Notes under the pieces: generated by a model
What the model was told of the DNA's origin: nothing
Databases searched by the model: none
Seen by the model: only the letters and a program-made list of their open reading frames with translations
Shown here: positions 50,938 to 58,692 of the stretch, one piece after another
Numbering within the stretch: the stretch's first letter is position 1
Layout: every line of letters starts with the position of its first letter
Position numbers and translations under genes: made by a program
DNA from: an uncultured bacterium
Lineage (GTDB): Bacteria; Elusimicrobiota; Elusimicrobia; Elusimicrobiales; Elusimicrobiaceae
DNA: 64,000 nucleotides
Assembly (NCBI GenBank): GCA_949291545.1
Contig: CASEWB010000011.1
Coordinates: forward strand, 62,001 to 126,000
Reading direction: 5' to 3'

Positions 50938-51074
50938 TAGGCCCAAAGTCCTAAAATGGCCTAGGCCCGGCGGAAAAATAAAATTAGGCCGTTTTTTACT
51001 TTTTGACTGGGCCCTAATTTCTGCCGGGGTTGGGCCTAATGACCCTGTTATTTTCTCGTCTAAAAGGCTATCTT
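50938..51074 (+). promoter_or_regulatory. GGNCC cluster and promoter of the 56-codon microprotein
   Basis: Several GGNCC-type words (for example TTAGGCCCAAAGTCCTAA, GGCCTAGGCCC, GGGCCC) precede GGCCTAATGACCC (51033-51045), then exactly 23 nt, then TATCTT (51069-51074). The leader of about 35 nt ends in AAGGAGG. Confidence 0.7.
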
Positions 51075-51115
51075 ATTAATATCAAGCAGGACAACTTAAA
51101 ACAAGGAGGCGCTGT

Positions 51116-51286
51116 ATGAATACCGTAACCAAAGAAACAATAACTGCCCAGTTGATCAAAAAGCAGCGCCTAGACCGTGAGTTCGCGTGGATCAGCCGGG
51201 AGTTTAAAGACTTCCACACTCTAGCCGATGTGGACATTTATAATACAGAACGCTACGCAGCATTGCATTTGGGGTACGTTTTTTAA
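51116..51286 (+). CDS. 56-residue microprotein (GGNCC-motif regulon member)
   Basis: A 56-residue open frame beginning MNTVTKETITAQLIKKQRLD and ending AALHLGYVF. It is charged and aromatic-rich with no signal peptide, so probably cytoplasmic and helical. It has AAGGAGG at 6-7 nt, its own promoter with the GGNCC element, and a strong terminator. No family is known to me. Divergent from hydE across a 205-nt control region. Confidence 0.75.
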   Translation: MNTVTKETITAQLIKKQRLDREFAWISREFKDFHTLADVDIYNTERYAALHLGYVF

Positions 51287-51321
51287 AAGTGTGTTTCTAA
51301 ACCTCCTACAAGAACACCCTG

Positions 51322-51355
51322 CGCCCGCCCGTAACCCCGGGCGGGCGTTCTTTTT
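51322..51355 (+). terminator. Terminator of the 56-codon microprotein gene
   Basis: CGCCCGCCCG / CGGGCGGGCG perfect 10-bp stem with a TTCTTTTT tail. Confidence 0.93.
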
Positions 51356-51417
51356 AAAAAAAACAGTGCATCTGCAGCGGATATTTGATAATATGTGACC
51401 AAGGAGGAGTTCTTACT

Positions 51418-52119
51418 ATGACGACTATATTTGTACGACGGTTCCTCACAGTCTTGTTCGGCCTAGGTTTGGTCCTATGCGCCGAATTGCCGGCTTTCTC
51501 TCAGGCGGCCAACTTAGCTGCCAAAGGCGCAGCTGCCTGGAGCAAAACGGCCGCAGTCCTGCCGGTTATCCGGCCTTCGTTTGCCTTGCAAGGGGTAAAA
51601 ATCTCACCGGTTTTAGGCAAACGTTCCAGCGAAATTCTCCACTTAAATTCCGCCCAGCAACAAGCGCTTGCCAATAAGATAGAACGGCAAGTATTCAACC
51701 AAAGCATAGAACGCAATTATTATACCGGGTATTACCGCCCAACAAATGTAGAAACGGGCAATGTGGTTTATTTGCAGCGGGTACAAAAAGAATTAAAAGC
51801 CTTGTATCCGCAAACCAAACGCCGTTTTGCGCCCGTTACGGCAAAAACCTTGGAAGAACTGCTGCAGGTATGGAAAACCGGCCCCGCGCCAGAAACCTAT
51901 ATGTCGGCGCGCGCGGCGGCAGAAGTTTTAGTCCTGCGCACCACGGCACGCCGCACGGGTTATTATGCATTGGCGGTAGAAAGCACCGCGGACTCCGGGC
52001 GGCCGCTGCACGATATTTTAATCCTGGACGTCAATAACGCCCGTTGGATTTCTTTGCGCAAAAGTTTAGCAACCGCCCACCCGGCGCGGTCTTTGCAGAA
52101 ACCGGCACAAGCGCAATAA
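51418..52119 (+). CDS. Secreted protein of unknown function
   Basis: A 233-residue exported protein. Signal peptide MTTIFVRRFLTVLFGLGLVL..., probably cut after AFS. The mature part has Ala-rich helices and ends in a Pro/Ala/Gln tail; a middle segment (YALAVESTADSGRPLHDILILDVNNARWISL) looks like a beta sheet. No domain recognised. AAGGAGGAG lies before the ATG at 51418, which is chosen over an in-frame start at 51385. It has no GGNCC element at its promoter but is similar in style to the other unknown exported proteins here. Confidence 0.8.
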   Translation: MTTIFVRRFLTVLFGLGLVLCAELPAFSQAANLAAKGAAAWSKTAAVLPVIRPSFALQGVKISPVLGKRSSEILHLNSAQQQALANKIERQVFNQSIERNYYTGYYRPTNVETGNVVYLQRVQKELKALYPQTKRRFAPVTAKTLEELLQVWKTGPAPETYMSARAAAEVLVLRTTARRTGYYALAVESTADSGRPLHDILILDVNNARWISLRKSLATAHPARSLQKPAQAQ

Positions 52120-52139
52120 ATTTGGGCAGTATATCTCCT

Positions 52140-52172
52140 AACGGCGGGGGGAGCTCCCTCCGCCGTTTTTGT
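52140..52172 (+). terminator. Terminator after the 51418 gene
   Basis: ACGGCGGGGGG-AGCT-CCCTCCGCCGT (one G-T pair) and a T run. Confidence 0.9.
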
Positions 52173-52226
52173 TTGAAAACATGCCATTCGTGCGCATAAT
52201 CGGTCCAGCGGGAGGGCCCCGCAATT

Positions 52227-52289
52227 TGCTATACTGTGTAAAAGGAAACAGGATAAAGGGCAGCTATATGTTCTTTATCCTTTTTATTT
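52227..52289 (+). promoter_or_regulatory. Promoter followed directly by a terminator (short RNA or attenuator)
   Basis: TGC-TATACT (hexamer 52230-52235), then, about 15 nt downstream, AGGATAAAG / CTTTATCCT (52250-52258 with 52273-52281) and TTTTATTT. This would give a transcript of about 45 nt just ahead of the rpsO promoter. Confidence 0.5.
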
Positions 52290-52291
52290 GG

Positions 52292-52413
52292 TATAATAAA
52301 TTGTACTTTACGAAGTATAAAAATTAACAATAGGAGAAGATTGGCCTCCGGCTCGGTATCCCTTGGGATAAGGAATGCTTGGTCGGCAGATTACAATCTA
52401 AGTGTACAATACA
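52292..52413 (+). promoter_or_regulatory. rpsO promoter and structured leader
   Basis: TATAAT (52292-52297), then about 110 nt of leader with the hairpin TATCC-CTTG-GGATA and flanking GC-rich arms (GGCCTCCGGC ... GGTCGGC). rpsO leaders in several phyla bind S15 for autoregulation; that this one does so is inference. Confidence 0.5.
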
Positions 52414-52683
52414 ATGGTACTTTCGATGCAAGACAGAAAAGACATCATCAGCAAATTCCAAGCCAGCGCTAACGACACCGGCTCTGCCGCCGTGCAAATT
52501 GCGCTCATTACGGAACGCATTCAGTATATTTCCAACCACCTCAAAGCCAACCCGAAAGATTATGCGGGTGAAAGAGGCCTGAACAAATTGGTCGGCCAGA
52601 GAAGACGCTTGCTCGCTTACCTCAAAAGAACCGACTTTGAAAAATATCAAAAAGTCACCCAAGAACTCAAATTAAGGAAATAA
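52414..52683 (+). CDS. rpsO: 30S ribosomal protein S15
   Basis: An 89-residue S15 beginning MVLSMQDRKDIISKF. Signatures: NDTGSAAVQIALITERI, and GLNKLVGQRRRLLAYLKR near the end. The ATG at 52414 matches the family start; an upstream in-frame GTG (52402) adds four residues and is less likely. S15 nucleates the 16S platform. It is followed by pnp six nt later, the classic pair. Confidence 0.96.
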   Translation: MVLSMQDRKDIISKFQASANDTGSAAVQIALITERIQYISNHLKANPKDYAGERGLNKLVGQRRRLLAYLKRTDFEKYQKVTQELKLRK

Positions 52684-52689
52684 CCTCTA

Positions 52690-54801
52690 ATGCAGAATTT
52701 CAACCATAAATTTGACATTCACAACGTGGAAGTGCCCGTTGGCAACCAAACGATTAAGCTGGAAACCGGCCTAATCGCCAAACAGTCCGACGGCGCTGTA
52801 GTCGCCACGATGGGTGAAACGATGGTGTTGGCCACCGCCGTTTCCACCAAGGAGCAAAAACCCGGCATTTCCGATTTTACTCCGCTTACCGTCAATTATA
52901 AAGAAAGAACCTACGCCGCGGGCAAAATCCCCGGCGGTTTTTTCAAACGCGAAGGCCGCGCCAGCAAAAAAGAAACGCTGTCTTCCCGTATTATTGACCG
53001 CACCATCCGCCCGATTTTCCCGGAAGGCTTCGCCTGCGAAACCAACGTTACGGCGATGGTAATCTCCAGCGACGATAAGCACGACGCCGACGTATTGTCC
53101 GTACTGGCTTCGTCTGCCGCGCTGGTCATTTCTTCCATTCCGTTCAACGAACCCGTTGCCGCCGTACGCATTGGCCGCAAAGACGGGCAGTACATCGTCA
53201 ACCCCACCAAAGAAGAACAAGAATTCTGCGATATGGACCTCGTGATTGCCGGTTCTGCGCAAGGCTTGTTGATGGTGGAAGGCGGCGCCAAAGAAGTGGA
53301 AGAAGAAGCCATCATTAAAGCGATGGAAATTGCCAAGCCGGAAATTGACAAAATGTGCGCGGCCCAAATGCAGCTGCGCGAAATGGCCGGCAAACCGAAA
53401 TTTGAATATGTCGTAGAAAAACTGCCGCAGGAAGTGGCGGACCTTGCCAACGGCAAATTCCGCGAAGAAGCCAAAAAAATCCTGCACGCGTTTTCCGACA
53501 AACAAACCCGCGATACGCAGGTTGCCCAGCTAAAAGCTTCGTTCACCGAAGAACTGACCCCGAACTATGGCGACAACGCCGCCACCTACGCGGGCATCGC
53601 GCTGGAAAACATTATGTATGAAGAATCCCGCAACCTGGTGCTGCACGAAGGCGTGCGCGTGGACGGCCGCAAACCCGACGAAATTAGACCCTTAAGCTCT
53701 ATGGTCGGTTTGTTGCCGCGCGCCCACGGTTCCGCGCTCTTTACCCGCGGGCAGACGCAGTCCTTGGCGGTTGCCACCCTGGGCACCCCGGACGACCAGC
53801 AAATGGTGGAAGGTTTGGACGATACCACCTACGAACGCTTTATGCTGCACTATAACTTCCCGGGTTTTGCTACCGGTGAATGCAAACCGGACCGCTCTCC
53901 GGGCCGCCGCGAAATCGGCCATGGGGAACTGGCTCGCCGCGCTTTGATGCCGCTGATTCCCAGCGAAGAAGAATTCCCGTACACGATCCGCGTCGTATCC
54001 GACATTATGGAATCCAACGGTTCTTCCTCTATGGCCAGCGTCTGCGGCGGTTCTTTGGCCCTGTTTGATGCGGGCGTGCCGATGAAATCGGCCTGCTCCG
54101 GCATTGCGATGGGCGCCATCTCCGGCGAAGGCAAATTTGTAGTGCTCTCCGATATTATGGGCCTGGAAGACCACCTGGGCGATATGGACTTTAAACTGAC
54201 CGGTTCCCGCAAGGGTATTACGGCGTTCCAGATGGACGTAAAACTCAAAACGGGTATTCCGCTGGACGTTTTGCGCCAAGCCATCTCCCAAGCCACTAAA
54301 GGCCGTATGTTCATTATGGACCATATGGAAAAAACCATTGCCGAACCGAAAAAAGCCATTTCCCGCTTTGCTCCGATTATCTACAAGATGCGGATCCCGG
54401 TGGACAAAATCGGCGCTTTGATCGGCCCCGGCGGCAAGAACATCAAACGCATTACGGAATCTACCGAAGCCAAGATTGATATTGCTGAAGACGGTATCGT
54501 TACCATCGCTGCCGCCAACAGCGACCGATTGGACCAGGCCAAAGCCGAAATTGAAATGATGACTGCTGAACCCGAAGTAAACAAAATTTACAAAGGCAAA
54601 GTAGTTTCCATTCAGCCTTTCGGCGCGTTTGTGGAAATCCTGCCCGGCAAGGACGGACTGCTGCACATTTCCGAAATTGAAAAACACCGCATCAACAAGG
54701 TGGAAGACGTGCTCAAACTCGGCGACATTGTAGAAGTAAAATGCGTCGAAATTGACAATAACGGAAAAGTGAGACTTTCCAGAAAAGCCTTGCTCAAATA
54801 G
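52690..54801 (+). CDS. pnp: Polyribonucleotide nucleotidyltransferase (PNPase)
   Basis: A 3'-5' phosphorolytic exoribonuclease of 703 residues. It has two RNase PH domains (RASKKETLSSRIIDRTIRP; LPRAHGSALFTRGQTQSLA, GRREIGHGELARRAL), a KH domain (IGALIGPGGKNIKRI) and a C-terminal S1 domain (GKVVSIQPFGAFVEILPGKDGLLHIS). It ends right after S1. It is translated with rpsO and ends at a strong terminator. Confidence 0.97.
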   Translation: MQNFNHKFDIHNVEVPVGNQTIKLETGLIAKQSDGAVVATMGETMVLATAVSTKEQKPGISDFTPLTVNYKERTYAAGKIPGGFFKREGRASKKETLSSRIIDRTIRPIFPEGFACETNVTAMVISSDDKHDADVLSVLASSAALVISSIPFNEPVAAVRIGRKDGQYIVNPTKEEQEFCDMDLVIAGSAQGLLMVEGGAKEVEEEAIIKAMEIAKPEIDKMCAAQMQLREMAGKPKFEYVVEKLPQEVADLANGKFREEAKKILHAFSDKQTRDTQVAQLKASFTEELTPNYGDNAATYAGIALENIMYEESRNLVLHEGVRVDGRKPDEIRPLSSMVGLLPRAHGSALFTRGQTQSLAVATLGTPDDQQMVEGLDDTTYERFMLHYNFPGFATGECKPDRSPGRREIGHGELARRALMPLIPSEEEFPYTIRVVSDIMESNGSSSMASVCGGSLALFDAGVPMKSACSGIAMGAISGEGKFVVLSDIMGLEDHLGDMDFKLTGSRKGITAFQMDVKLKTGIPLDVLRQAISQATKGRMFIMDHMEKTIAEPKKAISRFAPIIYKMRIPVDKIGALIGPGGKNIKRITESTEAKIDIAEDGIVTIAAANSDRLDQAKAEIEMMTAEPEVNKIYKGKVVSIQPFGAFVEILPGKDGLLHISEIEKHRINKVEDVLKLGDIVEVKCVEIDNNGKVRLSRKALLK

Positions 54802-54817
54802 TTTCTAAGTCACACAG

Positions 54818-54850
54818 ATCCCCGGGGAGTAACATTCCCCGGGGATTTTG
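54818..54850 (+). terminator. Terminator of rpsO-pnp
   Basis: ATCCCCGGGGA / TCCCCGGGGAT perfect 11-bp stem with a TTTTGTTTTTT tail. Confidence 0.94.
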
Positions 54851-54869
54851 TTTTTTAGAGGGGAAAAAT

Positions 54870-55532
54870 ATGTCTTTTGATATAGCGCACTGGATGGACG
54901 AACTCGTCCGCCGCCTGCAAGACACTTTTGGCGCCCGGTTGGCGGCTGTTGGATTGCAAGGCAGTTTTAAAAGGGGGGACTATCACCCCCACAGCGATAT
55001 AGATGCGGTCGTTATTTTGGATACGCTCTCCCCGGCCGACATAGCCGTCTATAAAACCTTACTGCGCCAAATGCCTCAATCGGCACACCCCGTGTGCGGT
55101 TTTTTGGGGGGAAAAGAAGACCTGAAAAACTGGTCCCGCGCGGAGCTTTTTCAATTTGCACAGGATACCCGCCTGTATTATGGCTTGCTGGAAAGCATCG
55201 TTCTGCCGCCCACCCGCACCGATGCCCTGCAGGCCGTTAAAAACGGGGCAGGAACGGTTTACCACGCATTGGTGCACACTTGGGTACATGGAACATTAAC
55301 AGCGGCTTTTTTGCAGGAATTAGGGAAAAATATGTTTTTCACCCTCCAAGCGGCGCACTATGTGCGCACGGGGCAATATATTTCCGACAAAAACACCCTC
55401 CTGCGCAGTTTATCCAGCCCCGAAGAACAGGCCGCCCTGCGCCTGTTGCAAACCCCGCCGGAGGAAAGCCAACTGCCAAAAGCGGCGCATACCTTATTGC
55501 GTTGTTGCCAGCAACTTTTGGCCCTTGCCTAA
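54870..55532 (+). CDS. Nucleotidyltransferase-domain protein
   Basis: A 220-residue protein with an N-terminal nucleotidyltransferase fold: GLQGSFKRGDYHPHSDIDAVVIL holds the GS and the metal-binding DxD. The C-terminal part is helical, as in aminoglycoside nucleotidyltransferases or HEPN-type partners. The acceptor is unknown; I do not call it a resistance gene. AGAGGGG precedes the ATG by about 8 nt. Monocistronic, between pnp and an exported-protein gene. Confidence 0.85.
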   Translation: MSFDIAHWMDELVRRLQDTFGARLAAVGLQGSFKRGDYHPHSDIDAVVILDTLSPADIAVYKTLLRQMPQSAHPVCGFLGGKEDLKNWSRAELFQFAQDTRLYYGLLESIVLPPTRTDALQAVKNGAGTVYHALVHTWVHGTLTAAFLQELGKNMFFTLQAAHYVRTGQYISDKNTLLRSLSSPEEQAALRLLQTPPEESQLPKAAHTLLRCCQQLLALA

Positions 55533-55548
55533 AAGACCCATGCTATTT

Positions 55549-55581
55549 GACCCTTGTCCGTATCGAAAACAAACTGATACT
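55549..55581 (+). promoter_or_regulatory. Half-site variant of the GGNCC promoter
   Basis: GACCC (55549-55553) abuts TTGTCC, then GATACT (55576-55581) 22 nt after the GACCC. The left half (GGNCY) is degenerate. The leader is short and ends in AGGAGGAG, as at 14917 and 45175. Confidence 0.5.
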
Positions 55582-55604
55582 ATTTATTAATAGGAGGAGC
55601 CAAA

Positions 55605-56567
55605 ATGAAACTTTTTAAATTAGCCGCTATGGCTTGCTTGTTGGCGCCGGTATGCGCCCAAGCCCAAGCCACTAAAACGATTCCGCTGGGCGGAAACTGG
55701 GGACTGGATACAAAAATTCCCGTCACTTTTGATAATGCTTCTTTTGCTAAACAATTTGCCTCTAAAATGAACGCCCTGCGCGCAATGCAGGCCGCCAACA
55801 ATGCACCTGTTGCTGTCAGTTTGCCTGCCCAGCCCGAAGCCGTCGAGCAACCCGTAGACAAAACGCTTTACACCCGGGATATCGTCAGCCGGGAAGAAAT
55901 CCTTAAGTCCGAAGCTTACCAAGTTACGCCCGTGCGGGAGTGGTATGTAAAAAAGAACTCTCCCAGTGCCTGTAAATTTTACAAAGGCTGGCTGGCCAGC
56001 GAGGATATGTCCTTTGTACAAAAAGGGGAAGCCCGCCGCTCCTGCGAAAGCACCATGGACAAAAAATACCAAACCCATACCTGTGCTATCTGCGGCCAGC
56101 CGATTAATGGCGCCTGCGGGGCCGTGTCTACTTGGAAAGACGCCCAAGGCACCCATTACGCCCACGCCGATTGCTTTGCCGCCCAACGCCACCAAGCGGC
56201 CCAAAACGCCCTGCTGCAAAACCTGGATATTACGGAGGAACGCTGCGAAGCTTTCGACCGCCAACAACAGCAGCGCCTCGCCGCTCAGCAGCAGTTAATG
56301 GCACAAATGAAAGACGCTTCGGAAGCTATCACCCTGCAAGCTGCGCAAGCGCCAACGGTCACTTTCCAGCCTGGTACGCGCCCGCTTAAAAAAGTCCGCC
56401 GGGAAGTAAACCGCTTCACTGCCCGCTACCAAGACGAATTGACCGCCGCGGCCAAAGCCAAACACAACGGCCAACCCTTGACCGCCAAACAAGTACAGCT
56501 GGTTCAAAAATTAAACGACCTGAGGGCCGAATTGCAACGGGCCGTTGAAAGAGAACAAGCCCAATAA
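55605..56567 (+). CDS. Secreted Cys/Gln-rich protein of unknown function
   Basis: A 320-residue exported protein with signal MKLFKLAAMACLLAPVCAQA. Near residue 155-200 is a zinc-ribbon or LIM-like cluster: CAICGQPINGACGAVSTWKD ... HYAHADC, six Cys/His in 35 residues. The C-terminal third is a Gln/Ala/Lys coiled coil (DRQQQQRLAAQQQLMAQMKD). A metal-binding or structural role is possible. AGGAGGAG is just upstream. Its promoter has the half-site variant of the GGNCC element; a UUCG terminator ends it. Confidence 0.82.
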   Translation: MKLFKLAAMACLLAPVCAQAQATKTIPLGGNWGLDTKIPVTFDNASFAKQFASKMNALRAMQAANNAPVAVSLPAQPEAVEQPVDKTLYTRDIVSREEILKSEAYQVTPVREWYVKKNSPSACKFYKGWLASEDMSFVQKGEARRSCESTMDKKYQTHTCAICGQPINGACGAVSTWKDAQGTHYAHADCFAAQRHQAAQNALLQNLDITEERCEAFDRQQQQRLAAQQQLMAQMKDASEAITLQAAQAPTVTFQPGTRPLKKVRREVNRFTARYQDELTAAAKAKHNGQPLTAKQVQLVQKLNDLRAELQRAVEREQAQ

Positions 56568-56571
56568 TTTT

Positions 56572-56596
56572 AAACCCCGGTTCGCCGGGGTTTTTT
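56572..56596 (+). terminator. UUCG terminator after the 55605 gene
   Basis: AACCCCGG-TTCG-CCGGGGTT and a T run. Confidence 0.92.
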
Positions 56597-56670
56597 ATGC
56601 CTTGTGGACATGTTTGCACCGTCCGCCTGCCGGGGCCCCTTTCTTGGAGTAAAAACCTGCGCCGCCCGCG

Positions 56671-56698
56671 CCGACATACCGCTGCAGTTTGGTATAAT
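56671..56698 (+). promoter_or_regulatory. Protease promoter (leaderless)
   Basis: CCGACA (56671-56676), 16-nt spacer and TATAAT (56693-56698); the ATG follows 6 nt later. Confidence 0.65.
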
Positions 56699-56704
56699 TT
56701 ACAT

Positions 56705-58123
56705 ATGGTTTGCTTTACGTCTTTTGCGCGGCGGATTTTTCCGCGCGCGGTGGTTATTTTATGCCTGCTCCTGCTGGCGGCGGGGTGCAACTATCACGGG
56801 CGGATCAAGCGCGGCATCTACCAAACGCCTTCGTTTGACGACAAAATAGAAGCGCGCGTGATGGTAGTGGCCGACAAATACATTCAACATTCTTTCACGT
56901 TTAAGGACCGCAACCTGACGCCGATCAACGCTTACATTATCCGTGTGGACGACGGCGCCGCTGTGGCCGCAGCCGACGCCTTGGGAACCCTTTTTAGCGA
57001 GGTGGACGTCAACCTTTATAAATACCGCCGAAATTACGACTATATCGCCGAGCTGGATTATAAAGTGGAAGAAGACAACGACTCGTTCTACCGTCCGGAA
57101 GCGGAAAACGGGCTGATTTTCTTTCGTAAATACATTGTCCCTAAGTTCCACACATACGTCATTTTAACGCTGCGCGATCCGCACACCCGCCAGCCGATAA
57201 TCCAACTGGCGGAAGATAGAGTCAGTTATTTGTCGTTTAATAACACCGCCATCGGTATTTATTGGCTAAACAAAATGACGCTTTCGCTTTTGTTCCCGGT
57301 TATGGCGCCGGCCTACACTTCGGCCGCGGGCAACAGCATACGCAAAACGCTGGAAGAAGACCTGCGCGCCTGCCTGCGCCGCATTATGAAAAATTTGGAA
57401 GAAAACCGCGTCCTTTTTATGCCCGGCCAGTCGGCCGGACACCCCCGCAACGACGGCCCCTACCGCAAACTATTGGAAAAAACGCTCTATGTGGAAACGC
57501 CCGCCGGCCACGGAACGGGCTTTTTTATCAGTCCGAACGGTTATTTTATCACCAATGCACACGTCGTGGAAAACTACCGCGACGCGCGTTATTATCTGTA
57601 TGAAGATCTACCCATTGACCCGCACCGCGCCGAACCGCCTTTCCGCTATGCGCGGGTGGTAAAAGTCAATCACGCGCGGGATTTGGCGCTTCTTAAGGCA
57701 GAGGGGAACTTTCCGTATTTTAAATTGGACAGCGACCGCTCCCACTACAAAACGGGGGAAAACGTCCTGGCGTTGGGTAACCCCAAAACCGAGCAGTTCT
57801 CCGTTACAAAAGGCATTATCAGCGCCCTAAAAAGCAACAACGGCCTGGACGTAATCCAAACCGATGCCGCCATCAGCAGCGGCAACAGCGGGGGCCCGCT
57901 GGTGCTGCAAAAAACGGGCGAAGTAGTAGGGGTAAACCAAAAGGTTATCAAGCCCCATTTGGCGGAGAACATCGGCTTTGCCATCACCGCTTTTGAAGTA
58001 AAACGAACGCTGGATATCGACCAGCCCATAGACGAAGAAAAACTCCGCCGGGAAGAAGTTTTATCCCTCCCGCAAACGCGCCGCGCGCCGGAGGATATGT
58101 ATCAAAACGAAAAAATTATGTAA
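56705..58123 (+). CDS. Lipoprotein with C-terminal trypsin-like (HtrA-type) protease domain
   Basis: A 472-residue lipoprotein (signal ending LLLLAAGC, Cys28). Residues about 40-240 form an unfamiliar domain. The C-terminal ~215 residues are an HtrA-type serine protease with a full triad: His286 (YFITNAHVV), Asp326 (ARDLALL) and Ser395 (SSGNSGGPL). No PDZ domain follows, unlike DegP/DegS. It should act at the periplasmic face of a membrane in protein quality control or processing. The ATG at 56705 is chosen because the -10 ends 6 nt before it; the earlier start at 56597 is upstream of the promoter. Confidence 0.9.
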   Translation: MVCFTSFARRIFPRAVVILCLLLLAAGCNYHGRIKRGIYQTPSFDDKIEARVMVVADKYIQHSFTFKDRNLTPINAYIIRVDDGAAVAAADALGTLFSEVDVNLYKYRRNYDYIAELDYKVEEDNDSFYRPEAENGLIFFRKYIVPKFHTYVILTLRDPHTRQPIIQLAEDRVSYLSFNNTAIGIYWLNKMTLSLLFPVMAPAYTSAAGNSIRKTLEEDLRACLRRIMKNLEENRVLFMPGQSAGHPRNDGPYRKLLEKTLYVETPAGHGTGFFISPNGYFITNAHVVENYRDARYYLYEDLPIDPHRAEPPFRYARVVKVNHARDLALLKAEGNFPYFKLDSDRSHYKTGENVLALGNPKTEQFSVTKGIISALKSNNGLDVIQTDAAISSGNSGGPLVLQKTGEVVGVNQKVIKPHLAENIGFAITAFEVKRTLDIDQPIDEEKLRREEVLSLPQTRRAPEDMYQNEKIM

Positions 58124-58174
58124 AATAAATAAAAGCAGTTTTGGTATCAATCTGAAACAGAGGTTATTTCTTTT

Positions 58175-58690
58175 ATGAAAAAAACAGCAACCAAAAAAGC
58201 GGCTTCGGCCAAAAAAGCCAACGAAGTTCGTAAGCCCGCCGTAAAGGAATCCCCGATTTTAAAGGAAGTCAAACAACTTTACGGTTTTATGCAGGACAAC
58301 AATTTGGACACCATTGAATACGACCAAAAAGGTTTGTACCTGCGCTTGGTAAAAGCCAAACCCGCCGTGGTGCCGGTGCCCGTTAGCGTGGGTGCTGTAG
58401 CTGGGCAGTCTGCCGCTGCTGGTGCGCCTGTGCCGGTGCAGGAACAGTATAAAGAAGTAATCAAATCGTCCTTAATGGGTATCTTCTTCCGTGGGTCCAC
58501 TCCTTCGGCCCCGCCGTTTGTAAAAGAAGGCGCCCGGGTGGAAAAAGGCGACGTCATTTGCTTGATTGAAGCTATGAAAGTATTTAACGAAATGCGTGCG
58601 GATTTCCCGTGCATTATCAAAAAAGTACTGGTGGAAAACGGCAAACCCGTCAAACAGGGTGATGCGCTGTTCGCCATTGAACGGGTATAA
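58175..58690 (+). CDS. accB: Biotin carboxyl carrier protein (AccB-like)
   Basis: A 171-residue biotin carrier of acetyl-CoA carboxylase, or a related carboxylase. The biotinylated lysine is Lys135 in CLIEAMKVFNEM; FVKEGARVEKGD and ENGKPVKQGDALF are the hammerhead edges. A Pro/Ala/Val linker comes before it. The N-terminus is Lys/Ala-rich (MKKTATKKAASAKKANEVRK). accC is not adjacent, so AccC would be encoded elsewhere. A TAAAAT box overlaps the end of the protease gene; the winged-helix gene follows 2 nt later. Confidence 0.92.
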   Translation: MKKTATKKAASAKKANEVRKPAVKESPILKEVKQLYGFMQDNNLDTIEYDQKGLYLRLVKAKPAVVPVPVSVGAVAGQSAAAGAPVPVQEQYKEVIKSSLMGIFFRGSTPSAPPFVKEGARVEKGDVICLIEAMKVFNEMRADFPCIIKKVLVENGKPVKQGDALFAIERV

Positions 58691-58692
58691 GT

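Noticed and set aside
54870-55532. Aminoglycoside resistance gene
   Set aside because: Only the generic nucleotidyltransferase motif is visible; no specific resistance-enzyme signature and no mobile context.
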